64,000 nucleotides of DNA from Capsicum annuum (taxonomy: Eukaryota; Streptophyta; Magnoliopsida; Solanales; Solanaceae). The stretch covers positions 38,036,562 to 38,100,561 of the forward strand of contig NC_061112.1 in assembly GCF_002878395.1 (NCBI RefSeq), written 5' to 3'. Of this stretch, positions 31,899-43,762 are shown piece after piece. A program made the position numbers and the translations under genes. The notes beneath the pieces were generated by a model that saw only the letters and a list, made by a program, of their open reading frames with translations, had not been told where the DNA came from and did no database searches. Numbering within the stretch: the stretch's first letter is position 1; each line of letters starts with the position of its first letter.

Positions 31899-33569
31899 GA
31901 GATTATGCTATGTTTACATGCAAATCCTACTTATGAACAAGATGCATGATAACCATGCAATCCACATAAACTTCCATGCTATTAGTACGTGTTGCCAATG
32001 TGATTATAAAATGAACATGATATTAAGATTGTGCACGTACTTCCATGTGATATGAAATCCTTTCCATGCAATACATTGTTGATAACCATGCATAGTATGA
32101 GATCCCTACTTATGATATTATATATTATGGACTCTACTGTTATGATCAAGTCAGTCATGTGTGCCAGTTTCCTTCGATCGAGTCCTGGGGGTACTTGTAC
32201 CTGAAAACTATAGTTGTGTGCCTAGATCCATGTCATGTTTCATGATATCCAAACTCAAGCTATGATTCCATAGACTTCAGTCAGTCATGTGACTCAGGAA
32301 AACCTTATGATCTTAGTCAATTGTCAGATATCAGTAATATTCTGCCAGTCAATAGAATTCAATAAGATAAAGTCATGTACAATCATTTATTCATGTCCAG
32401 TCCCTCCAGATGCGAGTAGAGGTTAGCACCGAGTGAACTTAAGGATGGGAACTCACCCGGCAATTTAGGGCGTGATTCTTAGTAGCAATCCTTGAGTTCC
32501 AGAACTACGTAGCTAGCGTAGGTTGAGACATATTAACCCGTCAGATTAGGGTTGATGAGGTGGCTTAACCTGTCAGTTTAGGGTTCCCACCGTTCTCATT
32601 GAGTACCCGCCAGATAAGGGTCACTCACAGCTGTCCTTACTAGTGGCGCGGTATTGATACCCCTCCAGTCGGGGAAGAGATTGGACCCCAACTTAGCCAT
32701 AATGGTATACGCAGGGCATGTCGGTTAAACACTACCTCCCACAGTTTCAATAATAGTCTCGGTAAAAGAACTTAGGGCGTTCTTCAGATTTCAGTATATA
32801 CAGGACTGTCAGATACAGTCATCCATGTTAACAGTTTCAGCATCAGTCTCTGTAAAAGAACTAAGAGCATTCTTCAGATTTCAGTATATACAGGACTGTC
32901 AGATACAGTCGTCTATGTTATCAGTTTTAGTATCAGTCAAGACAGTTATTAGTAAACCATGTATTAGCTTACAATTCATGTTATCACGTATTCACGATCT
33001 CAGTTTCTATATATATGTGTTTGCACTCCTACGTTCATATTAGTTAGTCAGTGTTATTCATGCATGAAACCCTTTATGTTCATCCTACCTTCCTCATATA
33101 CTTAGTACTCCAGTTGTACTAACGAATTTGCGCTATGGTGCTTTCTTTTCATGTTACACCATAGGTTTCGAGACACGAGCTCCAGCCCAGCAGTAGCGGT
33201 AGCATTGCAGTCGCAGAGACACAGTGAGTCCTCATTGATTCGAGGACAATATGATTTGATTCATTTATTTATTTCTTCAGTTCAGTCTTACGGAGTTAGT
33301 TGGAGACATGTTCCTTCAACTCCCCATTCAGACAGTTTAGAGGTTTTTGGATTTACTTTCAGATTTACGTTCAGATTCAATTGTTTTGGGTATTTTCGCC
33401 ACATGATAGTAGTCAGTTGAACCTTATGGCCTTATAGTTCCATGTATTCTGCATTATTATATTATGATTTACAGTATACAGGTATAGATATCAGTCATGG
33501 GTTAGCTTGTGGTCCCTCGGGGTCATGAGCACCGTGTAGCATTTCGGTTTAGTAAATCGGGGTGTTACA
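31899..33569 (+). repeat. Truncated 5' LTR of the Tekay/Del-type element
   Basis: From GAGATTATGCTATG at 31899 it matches the 3' LTR from 39776 to its end (1671 against 1673 bp), ending GGGGTGTTACA at 33569. The first ~1.17 kb of LTR are missing on the left. It contains repeated CAGTATATACAGGACTGTCAG text shared with the other copy. Confidence 0.85.
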
Positions 33570-33588
33570 AACTTGGTATCAGAGCCTA
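33570..33588 (+). other. Primer-binding site of the Tekay/Del-type element
   Basis: AACTTGGTATCAGAGCC follows the LTR end at once. TGGTATCAGAGC is the exact initiator Met-tRNA primer motif. Confidence 0.9.
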
Positions 33589-33788
33589 AGTTTCAATAGA
33601 GTCCTAGAAAGTCTGAAAGCCGTATCTAGTAGAGTCTTATACATGGGTGTGTTGCATGCCATATTTATGTGCAGGAGGCTATAAGATGTTTTAGGAACAG
33701 TCCCCTTTTTTCATTATTCATGTCATGTTAGTGAGCATAATCACAAGTTAAACTCTCAGTCTAATCCATTCTTCTCTTATTCCAGACC

Positions 33789-34820
33789 ATGGCCCCAAAG
33801 AGAAGAAAACAGCTAGCTCATTAGCTCGAAGATTCTTTGGGCGAACATGCTTCCCATGCGGAGTTTAGAGCCGCATTTACCACACTTGCTCAGTCCATGG
33901 CTGCAAAAAATGAATGGCCACCATTTATTCTGGCCAATTCAGTGGCCACTCTCAAGGCAGCTAGGGTTTGGGACTTCACCCGGATGAACCCTCCATCTTT
34001 CCATAGGTCTAAGTCTGATGAGGACCCTCAGGAGTTCATTGACAAAGTCCAGAAGGTCATTGACATCATGGTTGTTACTTCTATTGAGAATACTGAGTTA
34101 GCCGCCTATCAGTTATAGGATGTTGCCCATGATTGGTACAAATAGTAGAAGTTTGAGAGGTTAGATGATATAGGCCCTATCGAGTGGGAGGAATTTGTCT
34201 CGGCCTTCTTAAATAGATTCTTTCCCCTAGAGCTGAGGGAAGCCAAATTTCTTGAGTTCATCAACCTCAGGCAGGGGAATATGATGGTTAGGGAGTATTC
34301 TCTCAGATTTACTCAGCTAGCCAGGTATGCTCCTCATGTGGTTGTAGACAATAGAGCTAAGATGAGCAAGTTTGTGTCAGGGGTCAACAATAGCGTGGTG
34401 AATGAGTGTAGGTCTGCGATGCTGATTGGTGATATAACCTTAGCAAGACTCATGACCCATGCCCAGCAAGTAGAAGAGCAGAAGTTCAAGACTAGGGAGA
34501 GGTGGAACAAGAGAGCAAGGTCAGGTAATTTCAACTTTGCTCACCCCAAGTCAGATGGAGGAAACCTTCACAGTTTTGCTCCAAGTCAGCTATTCTATCT
34601 CCTTCCTCTGCCAGCACTCCAGTGCCGAAGTTCAGAGATAGCAATAGAAATAAAGTGCCAGGCTCTAAATCTCAGGACAGTATTAACAGTGCCCAAACGA
34701 ATACCCTTTGTCAGACTTGTGGTAAGAACCACAAGGGGAGCCGGTAGTGATGTCTGGTTTGGTTGTGGCAAGACAGGCCATAGGATTAGGGAGTTTCTAC
34801 AGTCAAGTCTTCAGGGTTAG
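33789..34820 (+). pseudogene. Tekay/Del-type gag, broken
   Basis: ATG at 33789 opens MAPKRRKQLAH and meets TAG at 33822. The frame then reads the gag domain: FTRMNPPSFHRSKSDEDPQE, a stop at about 34116, then WEEFVSAFLNRFFPLELREA (unlisted stretch about 34185-34250) and VREYSLRFTQLARYAP. The nucleocapsid zinc knuckle near 34745-34805 reads WFGCGKTGHRIREF, so the first and last Cys of CCHC are replaced. It would form the particle and bind RNA; this copy could not bind zinc normally. Confidence 0.85.
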
Positions 34821-34952
34821 CAAAATTATTCTACAACTCAGTCCAGTCGCCCGAACCAGCAGGGTGCCAATTCCAGTGGGCAAAGCCCAAACAAACTCTA
34901 TGCTCTTCAGTCCTGGTAGGATCAGGAAAATGCTCCTGATGTCATTACTGGT

Positions 34953-35330
34953 ATGTTACATATTTTCTTTGTTCATGTTTATGCTTTGCTAGACCCAGGT
35001 GCATCTTTGCCTTTTGTTACTCCATACGTAGCAAGCAATTTTGGAATCAGTCCCAAAGTCCTAGCCGAGCCCTTCTTAGTCTCTACCCCAGTGGGTAAAA
35101 CCATCATAGCCCGATGGGTATACAGGAACTGCCCGATTATGATATCTCAGAAATCCACGTCAGCAGATTTAATGAAGTTAAAGATGACTGATTTTGATGT
35201 CATTCTCAGCATGGATTGGCTTCATTTCGGCTATGCCACAGTCGACTGCAAAAATAGGATAGTTCAGTTTCAGTTCCCGAATGAGCCCGTCCTAGAGTGG
35301 AAGGGTAGCATTTCAGCGTTCAGGGGTTAA
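34953..35330 (+). pseudogene. Tekay/Del-type aspartic protease
   Basis: The frame carries ALLDPGASLPFVTPYVA with the catalytic Asp at 34992-34994, then DFDVILSMDWL (the hydrophobic flap-end motif of pepsin-like retroviral proteases) and closes at 35328. The active-site text is intact. Frame changes before and after separate it from gag and RT. Confidence 0.85.
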
Positions 35331-36338
35331 CTTATTTCCTACCTTCGGGCAAGGAAAATAATTTCTAAGGGATGTGTGTATCATCTCGTGCATGTTAAAG
35401 ATTCTAGTTCTTAATATCCCAGCCTTGAAATAGTCCCTATTGTTAATGAATACTCAGATGTCTTTCCCGAAGATCTTCCAGGCATTCCTCCCGAAAGGGA
35501 AATAGACTTCGGCATAGACCTTCTTTTGGATACTCAACCTATTTCTATTCCGCCCTACAGAATGGCACCAACAAAACTTAAGGAACTGAAAGATCAGTTG
35601 AAGGATCTCTTAGATAAGGGATTCATCAGACCCAGTATTTCCCCATGGGGTGCGCCAGTATTATTCGTGCGTAAGAAAGATGGTTCTCTCAGGATGTGTA
35701 TTGATTATCGTCAACTCAACAAGGTCACGGTCAAGAACAGATATCCTCTTCCCAGGATTGATGATCTATTCGACCAACTTCAGGGTGCCAGTTACTTCTC
35801 CAAGATAGACCTCAGATCTGGCTATCATCAGCTCAGAGTTAGAGAATGTGACATTCTGAAGACAGCTTTTCGTACTCGGTATGGTCACTTCGAATTTTTA
35901 GTCATGTCATTTGGTCTTACCAATGCCCCTGCAGCTTTTATGTATTTGATGAACCGTGTGTTCAAGCAGTACTTGGACATGTTTATCATAGTTTTTATAG
36001 ATGATATTCTGGTCTATTCTCGCACAGAGCGTGATCATGCAGACCATCTCAGGATTGTTCTTCAGACTCTCAGGGATCACCAATTATTTTCTAAGTTCAG
36101 CAAGTGCGAATTTTGTCTAAAATCAGTAGCATTCCTTGGTCATATTGTTTCTGGTGATGGAATTAGAGTAGATCCTCAAAAAACTGAGTTAGTAAGAAAC
36201 TGGCCTAGACCCGTATCTTCATCAGATATTTGGAGTTTCTTAGGTTTGGCTGGCTATTACAGACGGTTTGTCAAGGGATTTTCTTTTATTGCATCTCCCA
36301 TGTCCAGATTGACTCAGAAGAAGATAAAGTTTCAGTAG
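35331..36338 (+). pseudogene. Tekay/Del-type reverse transcriptase
   Basis: An open frame of 270 codons runs from 35526. RT boxes in order: [20 protein letters not shown] (residues 31-50), [20 protein letters not shown] (57-76), [16 protein letters not shown] (90-105), [16 protein letters not shown] (124-139), [10 protein letters not shown] (157-166) with the catalytic Asp pair at about 36000-36005, and [11 protein letters not shown]. All RT boxes look intact. The frame closes at 36338 with a stop at TTTCAG|TAG. Sequence 35331-35525 is the linker with [18 protein letters not shown]. Confidence 0.9.
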
Positions 36339-36800
36339 TCAGATTCATGCGAGAAGAGCTTTCACGAGTTGAAGACTCAACTCACTTTTGTTCTAGTTCT
36401 AGCTATTCCAGATGGTTCAAACAGTTTTGTAGTCTATTGTGATGCATCTAGAGTAGGTTTAGGTTGTGTCCTTATGTAGTATGGTAAGGTCATAGCCTAC
36501 GCCTCCAGACAGTTAAATCCATATGAGAAGAATTATCCTACTCATGATCTTGAGTTAGTAGCGGTAGTTTTTGCCTTGAAGATTTGGAGGCATTATCTCT
36601 ATGGAGTTTATGTAGATGTCTTTATAAACCATAAGAGCCTCCAGTATGTCTTTTCCCAGAAAGATCTCAATCATCGCTAGAGAAGGTAGTTAGAGCTTTT
36701 GAAGGATTACGACATGAGTGTTCTTTATCATCTGAGCAAGGCCAATGTTGTGGCCGACGCTCTCAGTCGACTCTCCATGGGTAGTATTTCTCACGTTGGA
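36339..36800 (+). pseudogene. Tekay/Del-type RNase H
   Basis: Across two frames and several stops the text reads VYCDASRVGLGCVL (36430 on), [50 protein letters not shown] and VVADALSRL. The usual FTDHKSLQY has Asn in place of the Asp of this motif. It would remove the RNA strand during cDNA synthesis; this copy is inactive. Confidence 0.85.
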
Positions 36801-37039
36801 TACTAAGAAAAAGATGGCTCAGGAGATCCATTAGCTTGCAAGACTAGGCGTTCGCTTAGTCGATTCTTCAGAGGGGGGTGTAGTGTTCATAGTAGTTCAG
36901 AGTCATCTCTAGTTTCCGAGGTGAAAGAGAAACAAGACAAGGATCCTAGCCTTGTCAAGCTCAAAGAGTCAGTTCAAAATCAAAAAGTCGCGATTTTCTC
37001 CCAAGGGGGAGATGGTGTTTTTGTTGTTAGGGTTGTCTA

Positions 37040-37725
37040 TGTGCTCCAAGTTTAGATGAATTGAGGCAGCAAATTCTTGCAGAAGCGCATGGTGCGCGAT
37101 ACTCTATTTATCCAGGGGACACTAAGATATACCACGACATGCGGGAGATCTATTGGTGGTGTAGGATGAAGAGAGATATTGTAGAGTTTGTGGCTAAGTA
37201 CTCTACATGTCAGTAGGTTAAGATAGAGCATCAGAAACCTAGTGGTTCCATGCAAGAGTTCACCATTCCTACTTGGAAGTGGGAAGAAGTTAACATGGAC
37301 TTCGTGACGGGTTTGCCTAGAACTTGTCAACAACATGATTCAGTCTGGGTCATTATAGATAGAATGACCAAGTCAGCTCATTTCCTTTCTGTTCGTACTT
37401 CTTATTTCTTCGAGGATTATGCCAAACTCTATATCAAGGATTTAGTCAGATTACACGGTGTTCCACTGTCTATCATCTCAGACATAGGTACCCAGTTCAC
37501 TTCTCACTTTTGGAAAGCATTCCAAAAGGGTCTTGGTACCCAAGTCCATCTCAGCATAGCATTTCATCCTCAGACAGATGGTCAAGCAGAGAGAACTATT
37601 CAGACTCTTGAAGATATACCAAGGGCGTGTGTAATTGACTTCAAGGGAAGTTGGGACGACCACTTGTCTTTGATTGAGTTTGCATACAACAATAGCTATC
37701 ATTCTAGTATTCAGATGGATTAATT
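37040..37725 (+). pseudogene. Tekay/Del-type integrase, zinc domain and core
   Basis: The HHCC domain (37050-37215) keeps both His (AEAHGARYSIYPG, YHDMREIYWW) but the first Cys is Tyr (AKYSTCQ) and a stop follows. The core from 37250 reads MDFVTGLPRTCQQHD (first Asp), IISDIGTQFTSHFW (second Asp; SDRGTQ is usual), FHPQTDGQAERTIQTLED (Glu) and EFAYNNSYHSSI, ending at a stop at 37721-37723. Confidence 0.85.
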
Positions 37726-38367
37726 TGAAGCTCTCTATGGTAGGAGATGTAGATCTTTGATTGGTTGGTTCAAAGTTAGTGAGGCCTTAGTCATAGGTCC
37801 TGACTTAGTATTCGACGCCTTAAAGAAAGTTCAGTTGATCAGAGAGAGACTCCGGGCTGCTCAGAGCCGACAGAAGTCCTATGCAGATGTTCGTAGAAAG
37901 GATCTCGAGTTTGAGGTCAATGACTATTTCTATCTTAAGATCTCTCCCATGAAGGAGTGAAGAGGTTCGGTAAGAAAGGGAAACTCAGTCCCCGGTATGT
38001 CGGTCCCTTCAGAATTCTTTGTCGCTCTGGTAAGGTAGCTTATGAGATTGAGTTGCCTTCAGATGTAGACTCAGTCCATCCAGTCTTCTATGTCTCTTTG
38101 CTAAAGAAGTGTATAGGTGACCCAGCAGTTGTTGTCCCTATCAGAGCATCGACATTCAGAACAGCCTCTCTTATGAAGAGATTCCAGTCAAAATAATAGA
38201 TTTTCAGTCTCGTAGATTGAGGAACAAAGAAGTCCCTCTAGTCAAGGTTCTTTGGCGAAATCAGTCTCATAAGGGAGCTACTTGGAAAGCAGAAGCAGAT
38301 ATGTATACCAAGTATCCTCACCTCTTCCCCACCAATTCAGATCAAGCTCAAGGTAACAGTTCTCCTT
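37726..38367 (+). pseudogene. Tekay/Del-type integrase C-terminus and chromodomain
   Basis: Fragments read LYGRRCRSL, YADVRRKDLEFEV, FLKISPMKE (Tyr-Leu-Lys here), then KRFGKKGKLSPRYVGPFRIL and HPVFYVSLLKK. One more shift near 38160 leads to LSYEEIPVKIIDFQSRRLR, NKEVPLVKVLWRNQS, KGATWKAEADM and YPHLFP, a chromodomain of the kind that targets chromoviruses to heterochromatin. The last coding text ends at about 38367. Confidence 0.85.
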
Positions 38368-38593
38368 AAGCTTATTAAGTTTCATGTTTATGTTTCCAGT
38401 ATAAACTTGGTACCTATTAACCGTTTCATAATCAGTCATGTATTCATATATCAGTTTTTCGTGCATCAGATATGCACGAGTTCAGTATGTTTAGCATATC
38501 GGTCATGAGATCAAGTTGCAGTTCTTCATGTTCAGTTCAGGTTCTATTGTCTGGTATCCCTTCTCAGTAAATTCTCATTCGAGGATGAATATT

Positions 38594-38609
38594 ACCAAGA
38601 GGGAGATAT
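38594..38609 (+). other. Polypurine tract of the Tekay/Del-type element
   Basis: ACCAAGAGGGAGATAT precedes the LTR start. The first bases of the LTR read TATAATACCCC, where TGTAATACCCC would be expected from the other end (GGGGTGTTACA), so one base has mutated. Confidence 0.7.
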
Positions 38610-41448
38610 TATAATACCCCGAATATTTCTAATCCTGTGATTCATACTTGAGTACATGACTTACCATAAATATGCTAGTGATAGAATAGCTTATGATGCA
38701 TTAAGCATGTTCATATGAGTCACTTAAGGTAATACAAGCTAAGAGTTTTTGAATCCATCAAGTTTTAGTGTTCGATTTTGCAAGGGTCATATTTTAATGA
38801 GTATAACTTAATGTTAATGTGGTATTTGAGCTGATTTAGATCCATCAAATTGTATAGAATCGAATTAGCTTTCCAATGATACCAATTTCGCCTTAATCCA
38901 ATACCCGAGCGAAAAGTTATGCTCATTTTCGTGAGAGACAGTAAGTATAGGCGATTGGTTAGGCGCCGCCTAACCCGAGCATAGGCGATGGTTAGGCGCC
39001 GCCCAACCCAAGCTTAGGCGAATACTTGGGTGCCGCCTAAGCCAATTCCAGGTGTCAAAAACACTCCGTCTTGAGTTATTTTAAAGGTAATTAAGTCTTT
39101 AAATACTCCTTACACATCCCTAAACTTAACCCTATGAAATTTATATCTTCTAAACATACTGGAACCCTATTTTCATCTCAAAGCTCATCATCCAAGAGCC
39201 CTACAGGAGAAAAAAAACTATGGTTGCATAAGTAAGCTTGAAGATCCGATTTCAAGGAAATTCCTCCGTCAATCATCAAGAATCTTCCTTCTAAGGTATG
39301 CGTAGTGTTCATCTATAGATTCAATTCGTTCATAAAGTTCAAGAATCAATCTTTAAAATACAAAAGCTTGGTTGATTGTGGTGATATAATCATACCCATG
39401 TTGATGCTTATTTGTTTTCCCTTTTTTTTTTCATTATAAAGTATGATTTCTATATTGTTGGGTGTTGATGATCATGTTGTTGATATTGGGTAATTCCCAA
39501 GATGGAATCTTTATATGTTTTTGTGAATTCATGATATCATATGAGTTGGAAACATGTAAATTTGGTTGTTCTTGATGTATAATTTGATGAATTCACCTAT
39601 GTTTAAGATGTACATGTAAGGTGTTTGATAAAATTCCTAAGGAACTAGAAATCATGCAATATAGCTAAGTTGTGACTAAGTGAAGGATTCATGATATGCC
39701 CTTACGTTCCAATGACTTCTATGATTGATAATGTGCCTTGTAAATGTTGTTGGAATACTCATGAACTATTCTTATGAGATTATGCTATGTTTACTTGCAA
39801 ATCCTACTTATGAACAAGATGCATGATAACCATGCAATCCACATGAACTTCCATGCTATTAGTACGTGTTGCTAATATGATTATGCAATGAACATGATAT
39901 TAAGATTGTGCAAGTACTTCCATGTGATATGAAATCCTTTCCATGCAATACATTGTTGATAACCATGCATAGTATGAGATCCCTACTTATGATATTATAT
40001 ATTATGGACTCTACTCTTATGATCAAGTCGGTCATGTGTGTTAGTTTCTTTCCATCGAGTCCTGGAGGTACTTGTACCTGAAAACTATAGCTGTGTGCCT
40101 AGATCCATGTCATGTTTCATGATATTCGAACTCAAGCTATGATTCCATAGACTTCAGCTAGTCATATGACTCAGGAAAACCTCATGATCTTATTCTGTTT
40201 TCAGATATCAGTAACATTCCACCAGTCAACGGAATTCAGTAAGATCAAGTCATGTATAGTCAGTTATTCATGTCCAGTCCCTCCAGATGGGAGTAGAGGT
40301 TAGCACCGAGTGAACCCAAGGATGGGAACTCACCCGCCAGTTTAGGGTGTGATTCTTAGTAGTAATTCTTGTGTTCCAGAACTACGTAGTTAGCGTAGGT
40401 TGAGACATATTAACCCATCAGATTAGGGTTGATGAGGTGGCTTAACCCGTCAGTTTAGGGTTCCCACCGTTCTCATTGAGTACCCGCCAGATAAGGGTCA
40501 CTCACAGCTGTCCTTACCAGTGGTGCGGTATTGACACCCCTCCAGTCGGGGCAGAGATTAGACCCCAGCTTATCCATAACAGTATACACGAGGCATGTCG
40601 GTTAAACACTACCTCCCACAGTTTCAATAACAGTCTCGGTAAAAGAACTTAGGGCTTTTTTTTCTGATTTCAGTATATACAGAACTGTCAGATACAGTCA
40701 TCCATGTTAACAGTTTCAACATCAATCTCAGTAAAAGAACTCAGAGCGTTCTTCAGATTTCAGTATATATAGGACTGTCAGATACAGTCGTCCATGTTAT
40801 CAATTTCAGTATCAGTCAGGACTGTTATCAGTAAACCATGTATTAGCTTACAAGTTATGCTATCACGTATTCACTGTCTCAGTTTCTATATATGTGTGTT
40901 TACACTCCCACGTTCATATAAGTCAGTCAGTGTTGTTCATGCATGAAACCCTTTATGTTCAGCCTACCTTCCTCGTATACTCAGTACTCTAGTTGTACTG
41001 ACGTATTTGCGCTATGGTGCTTTTTTTTCATGTTACACCATAGGTTCCGAGACATGAGCTCCAGCCCAACAGTAGCGGTAGCATTGCAGTCGCAGAGACA
41101 CAGTGAGTCCTCATTGATTCGAGGACAATATGATTTGATTCATTTATTTATTTCTTCAATTCAGTCTTACAGAGTTAGTTGGAGACATGTTCCTCAACTT
41201 CTTATTCAGACAGTTTAGAGGCTTTTGGATTTACTTTCAGATTTATGTTCAGATTTAGTTGTTTTGGGTATTTTCGCCCACATGATAGTATTCAGTTGAA
41301 CCTTATGGCCTTACAATTCCATGTATTCCACATTATTATATTATGATTTTCAGTATACAGGTACAGATATCAGTCATGGGTTAGCTTGTGGTCCCTCGGG
41401 GTAATGAGCACTGTGTAGCATTCTGGTTCAGTAAATCGGGGTGTTACA
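38610..41448 (+). repeat. 3' LTR of the Tekay/Del-type element
   Basis: 2839 bp, ending GGGGTGTTACA at 41448. Its last 1673 bp match the 5' copy with few indels. At 38946-39050 it holds three GC-rich units with palindromic GGCGCC cores (see findings). A frame at 40943-41218 is shared with 33151-33420 in the other LTR and has no protein homology I recognise. Confidence 0.85.
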
Positions 41449-41790
41449 CGGACAGATTTGGAACTTTCACTCTCTAAGGAATCATGATCAAGTTCCAAAG
41501 ATATGTCAAGCACACGATTAACCCTATGAGCCAAGCAACCATTAGAATCTTTACAACAACATAGGCTCATGGGTTCACTCATTTTTTCTTGACCAACATT
41601 TTTAAATTCTTCACTCACTTGAGACTCATTAATCACATCACAAATATTCTCAAGTGGTGGGCAAGTTTTACAAACATGTTGGTCAACACAATTTTCATAT
41701 GACGATGTACTTTTATTCAACACAATAGCTTCAACACTAGGTGGACACAAATCAGTCTTACTAGAAGAGTCAATTCGGTCATCTATAGGA
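41449..41790 (-). pseudogene. Fragment of the conserved pol-less ORF, copy 3, reverse
   Basis: The minus strand reads DPIDDRIDSSSKTDLCPPS, then TCPPLENICDVINESQVSEE, EPMSLCCCKDSNGCLAHRV and LELDHDSLESESSKS. These match 14761-14950 (Cys cluster region) and 59700-59770 (DPVDDKINSFRKNDLCPSS). Only about 110 codons remain, without LTRs. It touches the Tekay LTR on one side and a Ulp1-type exon start (VVHP) on the other. Confidence 0.65.
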
Positions 41791-41799
41791 TCAACGGTC

Positions 41800-42180
41800 T
41801 AAGGATGCACAACCTATAAAAAAGACAAATACATTTAAATCATATAATAATAATTTACAGTTAATTGGGTTACATATTTACACAGTCAACTTATGCAATA
41901 GATGATCTCTATCGTAACAGCTGATCTGTATATCACAACATATAGGTAATATGTTGTATCAGATTACCCAGTTGTTGAATAATTTGTAGTAGATGGGTAA
42001 TCTATTGAGTCAAGTTCAGAGAACCAGAGCAATAAATGGTTAATCTGTTATGAAATATAGATCGTCTGTCGTAACAGATTACTTATCTGTTACACAAATT
42101 ATAGTAGACGGGTAATTTATTGCAACAGATGTCACATCTGTTTCAATATCTTTCTTTGAGTCAAATTATTTTACTCGAAA
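41800..42180. other. Intron-like stretch with the 21-bp palindrome motif
   Basis: AT-rich; contains diverged copies such as TCTGTCGTAACAGA (42065) and TCTGTTACACAAAT (42086), again 21 bp apart, plus TTTATTGCAACAGA (42116). It lies between coding pieces of the reverse DUF1985 relic. The true intron borders cannot be fixed without a transcript. Confidence 0.45.
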
Positions 42181-43230
42181 TAAGACGACTACATCATCTG
42201 GGGGTTAAAGAGATCAGCCTCCTTAATTCTTATGTTACTCTTTGCAGCCAACCACCTAAGGATCCTTGGATGAGAAACCTTATCCAGGTAATCCTTGACC
42301 TGCTTTTGGAGGGAAGGAATGGCTTTAAATGTGGGCCTAAGATGTGTAAACAAAAAGCAACCAAAAAAAGTCATAGTAATTATTCAATATAATATAAAAT
42401 AATGGATGAGTAATCAAATAGTGATTAAATTTACCATGAAATCCCAAGGAATGTCGTATAATATGGTCGTCTTTGGGGATAACTTCGTCAGTAAATATTT
42501 GGCAGTCAAGTTGTAGCTGTCATATCCCTAGGGATAATTGTTGAATTTCTCAAATCATCAGCAAGCGCCAACAAATCATCTTCTATGACTTTGTTGACGT
42601 CTCTTGCCAATATAACGGAATGGGCAAACCAAACCAAGCACAATTTCTCCCTGTACTTTTTGGTATGGTTTTATACTTGAGATCTTTTATTAAATCTGCC
42701 GCTTTGTAGCTACGTCCAGCAATGTCCAACAACCTATCTATTTTTTCATTGTGTTTGTTGGTTTTGGTGGGTAGTTGCTTGGATAATGCCTTCTATTTGA
42801 TGATGGTGGTGGTTTGGCTGTCCTGCTTGCCTTGGACCTTATGCGGGTGTTTCCTTGGTGAGAGATTCTTCTGAACGATCGTATCTCAAGCCCTTCACTA
42901 TGGCAAACTCTTTTAAGCTAAAACAAACCGGCATACCACAGTAGTTGATCCAGATTTCATCCATCTTTTTCCCCCTCCTTCGAATCTTTATCATCCTCCA
43001 CATACTTGATCCTGCGCTTAAGAAGTCCATATACCATGCTCATTAGGAAACGTACAGTGTGGTCCTCAAGCAGCTCAAGAAAGTGTCCAAAACAGCTCTT
43101 CTTAAAAAGTTCGTCTATGTTTTCATTCTTCATAATATTCCTAAATTCATCAAAAGGTTTCCCCAACGGACATTTAAGTAGAAGATCACCAATTAGTTCT
43201 GCAGGGTCATCTATCGGCATCGCAATTTGA
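42180..43230 (-). pseudogene. DUF1985/Ulp1-type transposon gene relic A
   Basis: In minus-strand order: PIDDPAELIGDLLLK; FKKSCFGHFLELLEDHTVRF, then after a shift DEIWINYCGMPVCFSLKEFA and IVKGLRYD (DUF1985 core, 43160-42850); further on KLCLVWFAHSVILARDVNK and YDSYNLTAKYLLTKLSPK (42640-42450); then a gap with intron-like AT-rich text at 42376-42432; then AIPSLQKQVKDYLDKV and SHPRILRWLAAKSN (42330-42200). This motif order is that of DUF1985 proteins linked to Ulp1-like proteases in plant Mutator-like elements. No Ulp1 catalytic (His-Asp-Cys) domain is seen. Several shifts and stops. Confidence 0.65.
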
Positions 43231-43500
43231 AACTTGTCAATATATTAAGTTTTGACCACTCATGCTAGGATTTCGATCTTAATTCATGCCCCATTGGTGA
43301 TGCATTATCAACATGTTTCACTAACGGAGATTGTTCAGAAAGTTCCTCTGAATTAGTCTGTACTTTAGCCTTTTTTGTTGGGAGGTCAGAAGTTGATCCA
43401 CTTTCAGTTTCTGTTCTTTTGGGTGATATCTTTTAACTACAAATAACTGAAAAACAAAAAATTACATTACATTTGATATCTGCATAGATTTTTAAGAAAA

Positions 43501-43674
43501 AGGTAAGACAAATTTCTTGTTATACTACTATCGGTCCTAAGCCAGGGGTATATCACAAACAGCCTCTCTACTTCATCTGAGGTAGTGGTATGGACTGCGT
43601 ATACTATACCATCCCTAGACCCCACTATCTGGGAATACACTGGGCATGTTGTTGTTGTAGGTAAGACAAATTTC
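43501..43674 (+). mobile_element. TS/SolS-type SINE with 16-bp target-site duplication
   Basis: The body 43517-43658 reads CGGTCCTAAGCCAGGGGTAT, ACAGCCTCTCTACTTCATCT, GGTATGGACTGCGTATACTA, CATCCCTAGACCCCACTATC and ends TGTTGTTGTTGT, the body and tail of the Solanaceae TS/SolS family. It is flanked by identical AGGTAAGACAAATTTC at 43501-43516 and 43659-43674. The head with the tRNA-like promoter boxes is missing, as in a 5'-truncated insertion. It lies inside the DUF1985 relic region. Confidence 0.85.
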
Positions 43675-43762
43675 AATAAATTTTTATATGCCACATTATA
43701 AAAAAATACTCCAACCGATAACCCATCAGTTGGAAGAGATGGGAATCTATTTGAAGAACTAT

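Noticed and set aside
33151..33420. 89-codon frame in the Tekay-type LTR
   Set aside because: Shared with 40943-41218 only because both are LTR copies; no domain and located in the LTR's transcribed end.
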